Shown here: in pieces, positions 1 to 11,622 of the stretch
How the letters are laid out: the number at the start of each line of letters is the position of its first letter
Numbering within the stretch: position 1 is the stretch's first letter
Notes under the pieces: model-generated
Told to the model about the DNA's origin: nothing
Database searches by the model: none
The model's input: only the letters and a program-made list of their open reading frames with translations
Program-made: the position numbers and the translations under genes
NCBI RefSeq assembly: GCF_900106045.1
Contig: NZ_LT629802.1
Span: 1 to 64,000, forward strand
Source: Pseudomonas mucidolens
GTDB lineage: Bacteria; Pseudomonadota; Gammaproteobacteria; Pseudomonadales; Pseudomonadaceae
Reading direction: 5' to 3'
DNA length: 64,000 nt

Positions 1-1
1 G

Positions 2-400
2 GCCGGTATCGCATTGATGCTCGCCACCGTGGTGCTGATCAAGATGAAGCGCCAACGCTATATCTGGGTGACGATGTTGCCGGCCATCTGGCTGCTGATC
101 TGCACCACCGCCGCAGGCTTCATCAAGCTGTTCGACGCCAACCCGGCGATCGGCTTCCTGTCGCTGGCGAAGAAGTACAGCGATGCGTTGGCCAGCGGGC
201 AGATTCTGGCTCCGGCCAAGAGTATCGAACAGATGCAGCACGTGATCTGGAACGCCTACACCAACGCGACGTTGACGGTGCTGTTCCTGTTCGTGGTCTT
301 CAGCATCCTGTTCTACGCGCTCAAGGTTGGCATCGCCGCCTGGGGCAACAAGGAACGTACGGATAAAGAAGCGCCATTCCAGGCGGTTCCGGACGCGTAA
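2..400 (+). CDS. cstA: Carbon starvation protein CstA/BtsT family transporter, C-terminal part
   Basis: Only the last 132 codons are in the window, because the gene runs in from the left edge. The fragment has two or three hydrophobic membrane segments ending in a short charged cytoplasmic tail. CstA/BtsT proteins are inner-membrane carriers linked to peptide or pyruvate uptake. Assignment rests on the characteristic C-terminal text (LIKMKRQRYIWVTMLPAIWL) and on the next gene being the small YbdD/YjiX protein that follows cstA in many proteobacteria. Stop is TAA, 15 nt before the next start, so the two are probably co-transcribed. Confidence 0.9.
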   Translation, partial: AGIALMLATVVLIKMKRQRYIWVTMLPAIWLLICTTAAGFIKLFDANPAIGFLSLAKKYSDALASGQILAPAKSIEQMQHVIWNAYTNATLTVLFLFVVFSILFYALKVGIAAWGNKERTDKEAPFQAVPDA

Positions 401-415
401 TAGAGGGTTGCAAAG

Positions 416-613
416 ATGTTCAATGACCTGAGTCGCCTCGGTAAATACCTCGGTCAGGCCGCACGCCTGATGGTCGGCATGCCCGACTACGACACCTACG
501 TCGAGCATATGCAAACCAAGCACCCGGACAAGCCGATGATGGACTACGAGGCGTTCTTCCGGGAACGCCAGGAAGCCCGTTACGGCGGCAAGGGTGGGCC
601 CAAGTGCTGTTGA
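416..613 (+). CDS. YbdD/YjiX family small protein (DUF466)
   Basis: A 65-residue protein with the family signature: an N-terminal amphipathic stretch, then [14 protein letters not shown], and a GGKGGPKCC tail with two terminal cysteines. YbdD/YjiX proteins are encoded directly after CstA/BtsT transporters and are thought to be needed for transporter function; that role comes from the family. The 15-nt gap to cstA supports an operon. A REPIN follows the stop and separates it from the GTPase gene that completes this set in other bacteria. Confidence 0.9.
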   Translation: MFNDLSRLGKYLGQAARLMVGMPDYDTYVEHMQTKHPDKPMMDYEAFFRERQEARYGGKGGPKCC

Positions 614-626
614 CCCAGTAGTCCCT

Positions 627-727
627 CTGTAGGAGCGAGCTTGCTCGCGAAAAAACTGAAGACACCGCGCTTATTCTGGATTCATGCGGTTTCCTTGAGT
701 TCTTCGCGAGCAAGCTCGCTCCTACAG
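627..727. repeat. REPIN (REP pair), copy 1
   Basis: Two REP arms in inverted orientation (TGTAGGAGCGAGCTTGCTCG on the left, its reverse complement on the right) enclose a spacer of about 50 nt. It lies between the ybdD-like gene and the CobW GTPase gene. The arms can form a long hairpin in the mRNA. Confidence 0.95.
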
Positions 728-763
728 TTGTTTTTGCTTACCCATTTTTAAGGAGAATTGCGT

Positions 764-1723
764 TTGTCCTCTCCCATTCCCGTCACAGTCCTCAGTGGCT
801 TTCTCGGTGCCGGCAAGACCACGTTGCTGCGTCACCTGCTCAAGACCGAGCACGGCTTGAAGATTGCCGTGATCGAAAACGAATTCAGCGATGCCGGTAT
901 CGACAGCCAACTGTTGGGCGATGAGCCGGTGCAAGTCATGACCCTGTCCAACGGCTGCGTGTGCTGCACCATCCACACCGACCTGACCAAAGCCCTGTAC
1001 CTGCTGTTGGAGCGCCTGGACAGTGGCGAGATTGCCTTTGATCGCCTGGTGATTGAATGCACCGGCCTGGCCGATCCGGCGCCGGTGGCCCAGACCTTTT
1101 TCATCGACGAAGAACTGCGCGAGCGCTACCTGCTCGACGGCATCATCACCCTGGTGGACGCGGCCCATGCCGAGCATCACCTGACCCAGACCATCGCCCA
1201 GGCGCAGATCGGGTTTGCCGATCGGCTGCTGGTCAGCAAGCGCGACCTGGTCGACGACGCCAGCTTCGAGGCCCTCAGCGAACGCCTGACCCGCATCAAC
1301 CGCCGCGCGCCAATCCGCGTGGTGCAACACGGGCAGATCGACCTCGCCGAACTGCTGGATGTGCGCGGCTTCAATCTCAACGCCGGCATGAGCCTGCGCC
1401 CGGTCCGCCAGGCGCCGTCCGTCGATCGCATTTCCAGCCTGGTGCTGCGCACCGAACAGCCGCTGGATATCGATCGCCTCAGCGAGTTCATGAATGAACT
1501 GCTGGAAGACCACGGCAAACAGTTGCTGCGTTATAAAGGCGTGCTGAACATTGCTGGAGAAGACCGGCGCATGGTGTTTCAGGGCGTGTTGAAGCTTTAC
1601 GGGTTCGACTGGGACACCGAATGGGCCGAAGGCGAGACGCGCGAAAGTGTGATTGTGTTTATTGCCGATGAGTTGCCGGAAGACAAGATTCGCCAGGGCT
1701 TTGCAAAGGTTCATCAAGCCTGA
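764..1723 (+). CDS. yjiA: CobW/YjiA family metal-associated GTPase
   Basis: About 319 residues. It starts with a P-loop (GFLGAGKTT), then the CxCC metal-binding motif (NGCVCC), a Walker B-like ECTGLADP and an SKRDLV nucleotide-specificity motif. The C-terminal CobW_C domain ends near the stop. The family are P-loop G3E GTPases that bind Zn or Co and act as metal chaperones; the substrate here is unknown. Two TTG starts are possible. AAGGAG at 750-755 lies only 2 nt from TTG 758 but 8 nt from TTG 764, so 764 (MSSPIPVTVL) is preferred. A REPIN separates it from the cstA-ybdD pair. Confidence 0.88.
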   Translation: MSSPIPVTVLSGFLGAGKTTLLRHLLKTEHGLKIAVIENEFSDAGIDSQLLGDEPVQVMTLSNGCVCCTIHTDLTKALYLLLERLDSGEIAFDRLVIECTGLADPAPVAQTFFIDEELRERYLLDGIITLVDAAHAEHHLTQTIAQAQIGFADRLLVSKRDLVDDASFEALSERLTRINRRAPIRVVQHGQIDLAELLDVRGFNLNAGMSLRPVRQAPSVDRISSLVLRTEQPLDIDRLSEFMNELLEDHGKQLLRYKGVLNIAGEDRRMVFQGVLKLYGFDWDTEWAEGETRESVIVFIADELPEDKIRQGFAKVHQA

Positions 1724-1744
1724 TTTGAAATGCGATCAGCAAAG

Positions 1745-1849
1745 GTGGGAGCGGTGGTGCGACGATTCGACTTGCTCGCGAAAACAGTGTGTGAGCCACA
1801 AATAAACTGACTGATCCGCCGCCTTCGCGAGTAAGCCTGCTCCCACATG
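1745..1849. repeat. Divergent REP pair, GTGGGAG subtype
   Basis: Inverted arms of the GTGGGAGC type. The left arm carries an extra segment (GGTGCGACGATTCGAC) before CTTGCTCGCGAA; the right arm is GCCTTCGCGAGTAAGCCTGC followed by TCCCAC. It lies between the convergent yjiA and glyA genes. Confidence 0.75.
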
Positions 1850-1878
1850 TCAACGGCATTTCGAATTCATATCGACAT

Positions 1879-1908
1879 AAAAAAGCCCGGCGCAGGCGCC
1901 GGGCTTCT
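1879..1908 (-). terminator. Rho-independent terminator of glyA
   Basis: GC-rich inverted repeat GCCCGGCGCC-TGC-GGCGCCGGGC style stem with an A tract on the + strand that reads as a T tract in the minus direction, 18 nt past the glyA stop. Confidence 0.88.
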
Positions 1909-1925
1909 TATTCAGGCGACTGTAA

Positions 1926-3179
1926 TTACGCGCCGTATACCGGCAGCTTCTTGCAGATAGCCTTGACCTTCTCACGCACGGCATCGATCACCGCTTCGTT
2001 GTTCAGGTCGGCCAGGATGTCACAGATCCAGCCAGCCAGTTCCTTGCACTCGGCTTCCTTGAAGCCGCGAGTGGTCACGGCCGGGGTGCCGAAGCGCAGG
2101 CCCGAGGTGACGAACGGCGAACGTGGGTCGTTCGGCACCGAGTTCTTATTCACGGTGATGAACGCCTTGCCCAGAGCGGCATCCGCGTCTTTGCCGGAGA
2201 TGTCCTGCTTGATCAGCGACAGCAGGAACAGGTGGTTTTCAGTACCGCCGGAGACCACGTCAAACCCGCGCTCGATGAAGACGGACGCCATGACCTGGGC
2301 GTTTTTCACCACTTGTTGCTGGTAGGTCTTGAACTCAGGCTGCAAGGCTTCCTTGAAGCAGATGGCCTTGGCGGCGATCACGTGCTCCAGTGGGCCGCCC
2401 TGGGCACCCGGGAATACGGCGGAGTTGAGCTTTTTCTCGATCTCGGCGTTGGCGCGAGCCAGGATCAGGCCGCCACGTGGACCGCGCAGGGTCTTGTGGG
2501 TGGTGGTGGTCACCACGTCAGCGAAAGGCACCGGGTTCGGGTAGACGCCGGCGGCGACCAGGCCCGCTACGTGAGCCATGTCGACGAACAGGTAGGCGCC
2601 CACTTTGTCGGCAATAGCGCGGAAACGTGGGAAGTCGAGGATCTGCGAGTAGGCAGAGAAACCGGCCACGATCATTTTTGGCTTGTGCTCGACCGCCAGG
2701 CGCTCGACTTCGTCGTAGTCGATCAGGCCGTTGGCATCGATACCGTATTGAACGGCGTTGTACAGCTTGCCGGAGGAGGAAACACTGGCGCCGTGGGTCA
2801 GGTGACCACCGTGGGCCAGGCTCATGCCCAGGATGGTGTCGCCACCTTGCAGCAGGGCCAGGTACACGGCTGCGTTGGCTTGGGAGCCGGCGTGTGGCTG
2901 GACGTTGGCGTAATCGGCGCCGAACAGTTCCTTGGCGCGGTCGATGGCCAGTTGTTCAACGACGTCGACGAACTCGCAACCGCCGTAGTAACGCTTGCCC
3001 GGATAACCTTCGGCGTATTTGTTGGTCAGAACCGAACCTTGAGCCTCCATTACCGCAGGGCTGGTGTAGTTTTCCGAAGCGATCAGCTCAATGTGCTCTT
3101 CCTGGCGCTGAGCTTCTTGCTCCATGGCGGCAAAGAGATCGGCGTCGTACTTGGCAATAGTCAAATCACGGCTGAACAT
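1926..3179 (-). CDS. glyA: Serine hydroxymethyltransferase
   Basis: 417 residues, the same length as E. coli GlyA. The enzyme interconverts serine and glycine with tetrahydrofolate, feeding one-carbon units. The PLP-binding motif [14 protein letters not shown] is intact, with the lysine at residue 229. The start is [17 protein letters not shown] lies at a good distance upstream, so a possible start four codons earlier is not used. A strong terminator follows. In recalled P. aeruginosa synteny this corresponds to glyA3 beside morA. Pseudomonads often carry several glyA copies, so this may not be the only one. Confidence 0.97.
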   Translation of the reverse strand: MFSRDLTIAKYDADLFAAMEQEAQRQEEHIELIASENYTSPAVMEAQGSVLTNKYAEGYPGKRYYGGCEFVDVVEQLAIDRAKELFGADYANVQPHAGSQANAAVYLALLQGGDTILGMSLAHGGHLTHGASVSSSGKLYNAVQYGIDANGLIDYDEVERLAVEHKPKMIVAGFSAYSQILDFPRFRAIADKVGAYLFVDMAHVAGLVAAGVYPNPVPFADVVTTTTHKTLRGPRGGLILARANAEIEKKLNSAVFPGAQGGPLEHVIAAKAICFKEALQPEFKTYQQQVVKNAQVMASVFIERGFDVVSGGTENHLFLLSLIKQDISGKDADAALGKAFITVNKNSVPNDPRSPFVTSGLRFGTPAVTTRGFKEAECKELAGWICDILADLNNEAVIDAVREKVKAICKKLPVYGA

Positions 3180-3307
3180 GGCGGTCCTCAAGGATCGGGG
3201 GCAGAAAAGGAGGGCATTCTAACTCAATGGGTTTTAGAAGGCATATGAAAGGACATCATGTCGCGGACAAGCGGGGCTCATCTGGATGATTGGGGGTGTA
3301 TGTGTCG

Positions 3308-3373
3308 CCTTCGCGAGCAAGCCCGCTCCCCACATTTGAAATGCATTCCCCCGTGGGCTTGGTCGCGAAGGGA
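3308..3373. repeat. Degenerate REP pair
   Basis: A right-type REP arm (CTTCGCGAGCAAGCCCGCTC) is followed by a truncated left-type arm (GTGGGCTTGGTCGCGAAGG). It lies between the glyA start and the morA stop. Together with the glyA promoter it fills the 3180-3395 gap. Confidence 0.65.
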
Positions 3374-3395
3374 CCATTGGCCTCACAACCGAATG

Positions 3396-6300
3396 TCAGT
3401 CGAACATGAACAGCGCATCACTACAGAACTGCGCCTCGAAACGATTCGCAGGCATTGGCCGCCCGAACAGGTAGCCCTGGACTTCGTCGCAGCCGTGCTC
3501 GCGCAGGAAGTCCAGTTGCTCGTGGGTTTCCACGCCTTCGGCGATCACCGCCAGGTTCAGGCTGTGGGCCATGGCGATAATGGCGCGTGCGATCTGCGCA
3601 TCTTGCTCACCGGACGGCAGGCCATCGACAAAGGTGCGGTCGATTTTCAGCACGTCGATAGGGAATTGCTTGAGGTAGTTGAGCGATGAGTAGCCGGTGC
3701 CGAAGTCGTCCACGGCGATGCTCAGGCCGAGGTTTTTCAGGCTGGCGAGGATCTGCATCGCTTCATTGACTTCGCGCATCAGGATACTTTCGGTCAATTC
3801 CAGCTCCAGGCAAGCCGGCGGCAGACCGGTGTCCTTGAGGATATTGGCGATCCGCCTGCCCAATTGACCGTCGGAGAATTGCCGCGCCGAAATATTCACC
3901 GAGACCTTGGGTACCCGCACCTTGTTCTGGTGCCAGGTCTTGAGTTGGCGGCACGCCTCGCCGATCACCCAGTCACCCACATCCACCACCAGCCCCAGTT
4001 CTTCCAGTACCGGGATGAAATCCCCCGGCGGGACCAGTCCCCGGCGCGGATGACGCCAGCGCAGCAGGGCTTCGGCACCGGTCAGGCGTTTGCCGTCGCC
4101 GCTGAATTGCGGTTGGTAATACAGCACGAACTCGTTCTGGTCCAGGGCATGGCGCAGGTCGCTTTCCAGCTCCAGGCGCTCTAGCGCACTGGCGTTCATG
4201 TCGGCCTGGTAGAACTGGAAGTTGTTCTTGCCACGCTCTTTGGCGTGGTACATCGCGGTGTCGGCGTTTTTCATCAACTGGCTCAATTCGTTGCCGTCTT
4301 GAGGGCTCAGTGCGATACCGATGCTGGCGGTGACAAAAAACTCACGGCCTTCCAGCACAAAGGGCTTTACCAGGCTGGCCAGGATCTGCTCGGCCACGTG
4401 AATCGCTCGGTTCAGCGCCATTTCCCGACTGGTGCGGGGCTGCAGGAGCAGGGTGAACTCGTCGCCGCCCATGCGCGCCACGGTGTCGTCTTCAGCCACG
4501 CAGCCGAGCAGGCGGGTGGCCATCTCCTTGAGCATGCGGTCGCCGGCGGCGTGGCCCAGGGAGTCGTTGATCGGCTTGAAGCGGTCCAGATCGAGGAACA
4601 TCAAGACCACCCACGACTTTTGCCGCTCCGCCGACTGCAATGCGGTGTGCAACCGATCCTGGAACAGGGTTCGATTCGGCAAGTGAGTCAGGGCGTCATA
4701 GTAGGCCAGGCGGTGGATGCGCTGTTCGCTGGCCTTACGCTCGCTGATGTCGCTGAAAAAACATACATAACTGGCCAGGTCACCCTCGTCATCGAACACG
4801 GCAGTGATCCCGACCCAGGCCGGATAGTGCTCGCCGCTGCGCCGCCTGAGCCACACTTCACCTTCCCAGGTGCTGTGCTGGTGTAATTGCTTGAGGACGT
4901 AACGCAGGTGGGCTTCCTGCTGCTCGTCGACGGTCAGCATGTTCGGCAATTGATCGAGCACATCGGCCACGGCATAGCCACTGACCCGGCTGAACGCCTC
5001 GTTGGCCTGTACGATATAACCGGCCGGATCGGTGATCAGGATCGCTGAGGTCGAGTGTTCGAATACCGTGGCCGCCATGCGCAGGTCTTTCTCGGCACGG
5101 CGTTGCTGGCTGATATCGCGACCCACCCCGAGGATGCCTTCGAACGTACCTTGTTCATCCCAGACCAGTACCAGTCGCAGTTCGATCGGTACCTTGCGCC
5201 CATCGGCACGCAGGCAGTCGAACAGAAACACCTGGGTCTGCACGTCGTCGCGCAGTAACGCCAGGGCGTCGGGTTTGTCCAGGGCGCGGCTGACGCGTTC
5301 TATCAGGGTGTAGATACCCATCAGCTGTTGCGGGTTGGCGATCGTCGATTGCCAGCCATTCTTGAAGATCCAGTCGACCTCATAGCCCAGCACGGCATTC
5401 ACTGACGGGCTGACGTAGTTGAGGGTCAGCTTGCTGTCGGTGGAAAAAATCACATCGCTGATGCTTTCGGCCAGCATGCGGTAGCGCTGCTCGCTGTCAC
5501 GCAGGGACTCGCTGGCTTCGATCTGGTCGGTAATGTCCTTGGCCACGCCAATGATGCGAGTGACCTGATCGTTCTTGTCTCGCGCCAGAGCCTGCTCGCG
5601 GATGTCAAAACAGCGCCATTGATTGTTGCGGTGGCGAAAGCGCAGTTGGCATTGCAACTGACTCATGTATCCGGCGCTGCGCTGTTGCTGGCGCAGGTCG
5701 TGATACGCCATGGCGTCTTCGGGATGAAGCAGGATTTCCCAGAAGTACTCACCCATCTGCTGCAGCTCGGACTTGTTGTAGCCCAGGGTGTGCCCCAGAT
5801 GGTGGTTGCTGAAAATCATCCGCTGGCTGATCACGTCCTGCACATACAGGTGATCGGGCACGGTACGCACCACGTCCGACCAGAACCCTTCGCGCTCGAC
5901 CAGTGACAGTTCGATCAGCTTGCGGCTGGTAATGTCGCTGATGCTGAGGATCACGGCTTTATAGTCGTGCTGCTCTTCGGGCAGGCGCATGACCAGCCAC
6001 AAGTATTGGCCGTTGCCCTGTATGTCGCTGAGCTGAATCTCCAGTTCCAACTGTTTCTGCTGGGTGAGTACCGCCTCGAGCACTTGATCGCCAATCGCGA
6101 TGTGTTGCAGCGGGCCACCTTCGATCAGGCGCTCCCAGGCTTGCTCGCAGGACGCCACATTGAGCAGGCGCACAGCCACCTGGTTGACCTCGGTGATGCG
6201 CAGCTCCTTGAGCAGTTGCTGGCGTTGCTCAGGGCTGTTTTGCAGCCACTCCTGTAACTGCTCGCGGCTGTGCAGGCGGGCTTTTTCGAAAAGTCCTGGC

Positions 6301-7247
6301 AGACCTGACAGGTCGAGCACACACAAGGCCACGCCGGTACCATCGAAAATATCCTGGTAGCGCCGTCGGCCTTCGTTGACCTGGCGCTGGCGGCGCCGCA
6401 TGTTGAGCAGGACAACCACCGGGATCAGCGAGAAGGCCAGGCCCAGCAGGCATTTGCCGATAAACGCGGGCAGTAGCTGTTCGAGCACGGCGGTGCGATC
6501 AAACAGCTCACGCAGTTGCCAGTCACTTTTACTCAAGGGGGTGACCAGCACGGTTTTGTTCAGCTCGTCCGGGGTCAGGGAGGCCGACGACTGGACTGAC
6601 ATGCCGCTGTCCCGGCTGACGATCCGCTGGTTCAGGTGGTTTTCGATGATCCACATCGGCCGCTGCCAGTATTCATCCTGTTGGGTCAGGTTGGTCAGGT
6701 AGTTGGGCGCCAGGCGCAGCGCCCAGTACAGCTTGGCGCCGCCGCTGGGCTGATGCAGCAGCAGATAGATCACGCTGCCGTCGTTGTTGTTGCTCAGGTA
6801 ATAAGGCTGGCCGTGGCTGCGCTTGACCAGTTCTTCGAGCCAGGCACTGTCCAGGCTGTCATCGGCCGTGTCGCGGATCATCGCGCCGCTGGGGGCAAGC
6901 AGGGCCAGGCTACGCAGCTCTGGCAAGGAACGTTGCAGGGTGCGCATCAGCGCTTGCTGCTGCTCCAGGTCACCCGGGGGCTCGACAATCGGCAACAGGT
7001 TGAGGGCGATCTGCGCGCTCAGGGCCATGTTCAGGCTGATCTTCTCGGCCAGGTCGGCGCTGTGGTCAATGGTGTGCTGCTGTTGGTTCTTCTGGTTCTG
7101 CTGCAATTGGTCCAGCAGTTGCCAGAACAATAAGGCGAGCAGCAACAAGACCAGCGTCGCCAATGCGCCCTTGAGGGTTCCGTGCAGGGGCGTGCCCGGC
7201 GCAATGTGGGCTGCGCGCAGGGGACTTGGCTTTGTTACGTTGGTCAA
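3396..7247 (-). CDS. morA: MorA-like membrane PAS-GGDEF-EAL cyclic-di-GMP protein
   Basis: 1283 residues. A first membrane helix lies at about 27-46, then a periplasmic sensor region, a second helix at about 262-284, about four PAS/PAC modules (roughly 300-840), GGDEF (motif MGGDEF, residues 927-931) and EAL (motif EALLRW, residues 1059-1061). DDFGTGYSS and the active-site residues of both domains look intact, so it may both make and degrade c-di-GMP. An RxxD inhibitory site is not seen before GGDEF (AEDD there). The start is TTG, with AGGA 7 nt upstream; no ATG is available nearby. Position beside glyA matches recalled P. aeruginosa morA, a motility and biofilm regulator. Confidence 0.9.
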   Translation of the reverse strand: MTNVTKPSPLRAAHIAPGTPLHGTLKGALATLVLLLLALLFWQLLDQLQQNQKNQQQHTIDHSADLAEKISLNMALSAQIALNLLPIVEPPGDLEQQQALMRTLQRSLPELRSLALLAPSGAMIRDTADDSLDSAWLEELVKRSHGQPYYLSNNNDGSVIYLLLHQPSGGAKLYWALRLAPNYLTNLTQQDEYWQRPMWIIENHLNQRIVSRDSGMSVQSSASLTPDELNKTVLVTPLSKSDWQLRELFDRTAVLEQLLPAFIGKCLLGLAFSLIPVVVLLNMRRRQRQVNEGRRRYQDIFDGTGVALCVLDLSGLPGLFEKARLHSREQLQEWLQNSPEQRQQLLKELRITEVNQVAVRLLNVASCEQAWERLIEGGPLQHIAIGDQVLEAVLTQQKQLELEIQLSDIQGNGQYLWLVMRLPEEQHDYKAVILSISDITSRKLIELSLVEREGFWSDVVRTVPDHLYVQDVISQRMIFSNHHLGHTLGYNKSELQQMGEYFWEILLHPEDAMAYHDLRQQQRSAGYMSQLQCQLRFRHRNNQWRCFDIREQALARDKNDQVTRIIGVAKDITDQIEASESLRDSEQRYRMLAESISDVIFSTDSKLTLNYVSPSVNAVLGYEVDWIFKNGWQSTIANPQQLMGIYTLIERVSRALDKPDALALLRDDVQTQVFLFDCLRADGRKVPIELRLVLVWDEQGTFEGILGVGRDISQQRRAEKDLRMAATVFEHSTSAILITDPAGYIVQANEAFSRVSGYAVADVLDQLPNMLTVDEQQEAHLRYVLKQLHQHSTWEGEVWLRRRSGEHYPAWVGITAVFDDEGDLASYVCFFSDISERKASEQRIHRLAYYDALTHLPNRTLFQDRLHTALQSAERQKSWVVLMFLDLDRFKPINDSLGHAAGDRMLKEMATRLLGCVAEDDTVARMGGDEFTLLLQPRTSREMALNRAIHVAEQILASLVKPFVLEGREFFVTASIGIALSPQDGNELSQLMKNADTAMYHAKERGKNNFQFYQADMNASALERLELESDLRHALDQNEFVLYYQPQFSGDGKRLTGAEALLRWRHPRRGLVPPGDFIPVLEELGLVVDVGDWVIGEACRQLKTWHQNKVRVPKVSVNISARQFSDGQLGRRIANILKDTGLPPACLELELTESILMREVNEAMQILASLKNLGLSIAVDDFGTGYSSLNYLKQFPIDVLKIDRTFVDGLPSGEQDAQIARAIIAMAHSLNLAVIAEGVETHEQLDFLREHGCDEVQGYLFGRPMPANRFEAQFCSDALFMFD

Positions 7248-7446
7248 GCTGTGATCCTGCGGTTTGGCTGGATTGGCGCGCGACGTGCACTATAAGCCGG
7301 ACGCCCGAAGGGCGGCTAGCATGCCTTGTGTTGTGGCAAAGTGCCAGCCCTGCTCGGCTGGACGGGTCAGGCGCATTCAGGTAGCTTTGCCGGTTACGCG
7401 AGGGCGTTCCAGCCCCAAACAATCAGGCTCTTTCCGCACGCAGGCA

Positions 7447-7460
7447 TTGATAATCATCAA
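7447..7460 (+). promoter_or_regulatory. Candidate ANR/FNR-type box upstream of ettA
   Basis: TTGATAATCATCAA matches the ANR/FNR consensus TTGAT-N4-ATCAA exactly. Its centre is about 79 nt before the ettA ATG and about 206 nt before the divergent morA TTG start. Whether it is used is inference. Confidence 0.55.
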
Positions 7461-7481
7461 CGGCCCGCGCCGCGCATGGCC

Positions 7482-7496
7482 TGGCACGGGTTACGC
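7482..7496 (+). promoter_or_regulatory. Possible sigma-54 (-24/-12) element upstream of ettA
   Basis: TGGCACGGGTTACGC has a perfect -24 half (TGGCACG) and the required GG-N10-GC spacing, but the -12 half reads ACGC, not TTGC. It lies 36 nt before the ettA start. A chance match is possible in GC-rich DNA. Confidence 0.3.
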
Positions 7497-7532
7497 CCGC
7501 TTAATTCATCAGTCACTGACGCTAGGTTCACC

Positions 7533-9197
7533 ATGGCTCAATACGTCTTCACCATGCATCGGCTGGGCAAAGTTGTTCCGCCGAAGCGGGAAATCCTGAA
7601 AAACATTTCATTGTCCTTCTTCCCTGGCGCCAAGATCGGCGTGCTCGGCCTTAACGGTTCGGGTAAATCCACGCTGCTGAAAATCATGGCGGGTGTCGAT
7701 ACTGAATTTGAAGGCGAAGCTCGCCCGATGCCAGACTTGAACATCGGCTACCTGCCGCAAGAGCCGATCCTCGATCCGACCAAGACCGTGCGTGAAGTGG
7801 TCGAGGAAGCGGTCAGCGTGATCAAGAACGCTCAGGCCCGCCTGGACGAGGTCTACGCCGCTTACGCTGAAGAAGATGCCGACTTCGATAAACTGGCCGC
7901 CGAACAGGCCAAGCTGGAAGCCATCCTGCAAGCCAGCGACGGCCATAACCTGGAGCGCCAACTCGAAGTGGCCGCCGATGCGCTGCGCTTGCCCGCGTGG
8001 GACGCCAAGGTCGAGCACCTGTCGGGTGGTGAGAAACGTCGTGTGGCCCTGTGCCGCCTGCTGCTGTCGGCTCCCGACATGCTGCTGCTCGACGAACCGA
8101 CCAACCACTTGGACGCCGATTCCGTGGCCTGGCTGGAGCATTTCCTCCACGATTTCCCGGGCACCGTGGTCGCGATCACGCACGACCGGTACTTCCTGGA
8201 CAACGTTGCCGGCTGGATTCTGGAACTTGACCGTGGCGCCGGTATCCCTTACGAGGGCAACTACTCCGGCTGGCTGGAAGCCAAGTCCGACCGTCTGGCT
8301 GCCGAATCCAAGCAACAATCGGCCCACGAAAAAGCCATGAAGGAAGAACTGGAATGGGTGCGCAAAGGCGCCAAGGCCCGCCAGTCGAAATCCAAGGCAC
8401 GTCTGCAGCGCTTCGAAGAAATGCAGTCGCAGGAATTCCAGAAGCGCAGCGAAACCAACGAGATCTACATCCCGGCCGGTCCGCGCCTGGGTGACAAGGT
8501 CATCGAATTCAAGAACGTCAGCAAGGGTTATGGCGATCGCGTGCTGATCGACAACCTGTCGTTTGCCATGCCTAAAGGCGCCATCGTGGGCGTGATCGGC
8601 GGTAACGGTGCCGGTAAATCGACCCTGTTCCGCATGCTGATGGGCAAGGAAACGCCGGACTCGGGCAGCATCGAGATCGGCGAAACCGTGCAGTTGGCTT
8701 GCGTGGACCAAAGCCGTGACGACCTCGACGGCAGCAAGACGGTGTTCCAGCAGATTTCCGATGGTTCCGACCAGATCCGTATCGGCAACTATGAAATTCC
8801 GTCGCGCACCTATGTCGGTCGTTTCAACTTCAAGGGCGGCGACCAGCAGAAGTTCGTCAAGGACCTGTCTGGCGGTGAGCGTGGTCGCTTGCACCTGGCT
8901 CTGACCCTGAAAGAGGGCGGCAACGTCCTGCTGCTCGACGAACCGTCCAACGACCTCGACGTCGAAACCCTGCGTTCCCTGGAAGAGGCCTTGCTGGACT
9001 TCCCGGGCGCCGCGATTGTGATTTCTCACGATCGGTGGTTCCTTGACCGCGTGGCCACGCACATCCTGGCGTACGAAGACGACTCGCAAGCGGTGTTCTT
9101 CGAAGGTAACTACACCGAGTATGAAGCGGATCGCAAGAAGCGCCTGGGCGAAGCCGCAGCCCAGCCGCACCGTGTGCGACACAAGAAACTGGCCTGA
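7533..9197 (+). CDS. ettA: Energy-dependent translational throttle protein EttA (ABC-F ATPase)
   Basis: 554 residues, against 555 for E. coli EttA. Two ABC cassettes have no membrane domain. The first has GLNGSGKST, LSGGEKRRVALC and LLLDEPTNHLD; the second has GGNGAGKST, LSGGERGRLHLA and LLLDEPSNDLD. Between them lies the charged ABC-F linker (about residues 240-310) that reaches the P-site tRNA in the ribosome. EttA gates the first elongation step according to the ADP/ATP ratio. The chosen ATG begins MAQYVFTMHRLGKVVPPKRE, the standard EttA N-terminus; in-frame codons upstream of it are not family-like. Stands alone, followed by a large repeat structure. Confidence 0.97.
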   Translation: MAQYVFTMHRLGKVVPPKREILKNISLSFFPGAKIGVLGLNGSGKSTLLKIMAGVDTEFEGEARPMPDLNIGYLPQEPILDPTKTVREVVEEAVSVIKNAQARLDEVYAAYAEEDADFDKLAAEQAKLEAILQASDGHNLERQLEVAADALRLPAWDAKVEHLSGGEKRRVALCRLLLSAPDMLLLDEPTNHLDADSVAWLEHFLHDFPGTVVAITHDRYFLDNVAGWILELDRGAGIPYEGNYSGWLEAKSDRLAAESKQQSAHEKAMKEELEWVRKGAKARQSKSKARLQRFEEMQSQEFQKRSETNEIYIPAGPRLGDKVIEFKNVSKGYGDRVLIDNLSFAMPKGAIVGVIGGNGAGKSTLFRMLMGKETPDSGSIEIGETVQLACVDQSRDDLDGSKTVFQQISDGSDQIRIGNYEIPSRTYVGRFNFKGGDQQKFVKDLSGGERGRLHLALTLKEGGNVLLLDEPSNDLDVETLRSLEEALLDFPGAAIVISHDRWFLDRVATHILAYEDDSQAVFFEGNYTEYEADRKKRLGEAAAQPHRVRHKKLA

Positions 9198-9212
9198 TTC
9201 AGGTCGGTGATT

Positions 9213-9427
9213 AAAAAAAGCGGGGCCTTGGCTCAAATGCCGGTCAGTTAAGGGAACGCCGACTACTGTAGGAGCGAGCTCGCTCGCGAAAAACGTCAAC
9301 GATAACGCGTGCATTCTGGATAAACGCGGTGCCTTGGCGTTCTTCGCGAGCAAGGGTTAGGCGCCCCCTCGCTCCTACAGAAAAAGGCTTAACTGATCGG
9401 CATTAAGCCTTGGCTCCGCTTTTTTTT
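9213..9427. repeat. Nested palindrome: outer 32-40 nt inverted repeat enclosing a REPIN
   Basis: The left arm at 9213-9252 starts with a run of seven A then GCGGGGCCTTGGCTC and ends GGTCAGTTAAG. The right arm at 9388-9427 is its imperfect reverse complement, ending in eight T. About 26 of 32 non-tract positions match. Between the arms lies a complete REP pair. As RNA, the outer arms form a GC-rich stem with a U tract on either strand, so it could terminate ettA transcription. It could also be a MITE-like unit. Confidence 0.8.
9268..9380. repeat. REPIN copy 2 with variant right arm
   Basis: The left arm TGTAGGAGCGAGCTCGCTCG is canonical. The right arm carries a short insertion, giving GCGAGCAAGGGTTAGGCGCC then CCCTCGCTCCTACA. 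The same variant arm is in the copy at 43400-43512. Confidence 0.92.
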
Positions 9428-11490
<2,063 letters not shown>

Positions 11491-11622
11491 GACATTTCTC
11501 CTGCAATGGAGTTTGGGCCATGGTCGCAGGTGATTAGTTTCGATGGATGTCTGAAAGCGACCTGTTTCGGACGATGATGTGAAGGTCAGGTGAGGGATGG
11601 TGCTTAAGCCGATCACAGCGGC

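Noticed and set aside
7326..7532. N-terminal extension of EttA by 69 residues
   Set aside because: The extension is not EttA-like and covers the putative regulatory sites; the ATG at 7533 gives the standard length.
7608..9353. 581-codon open frame antisense to ettA
   Set aside because: Same shadow effect; it also runs into the REPIN.
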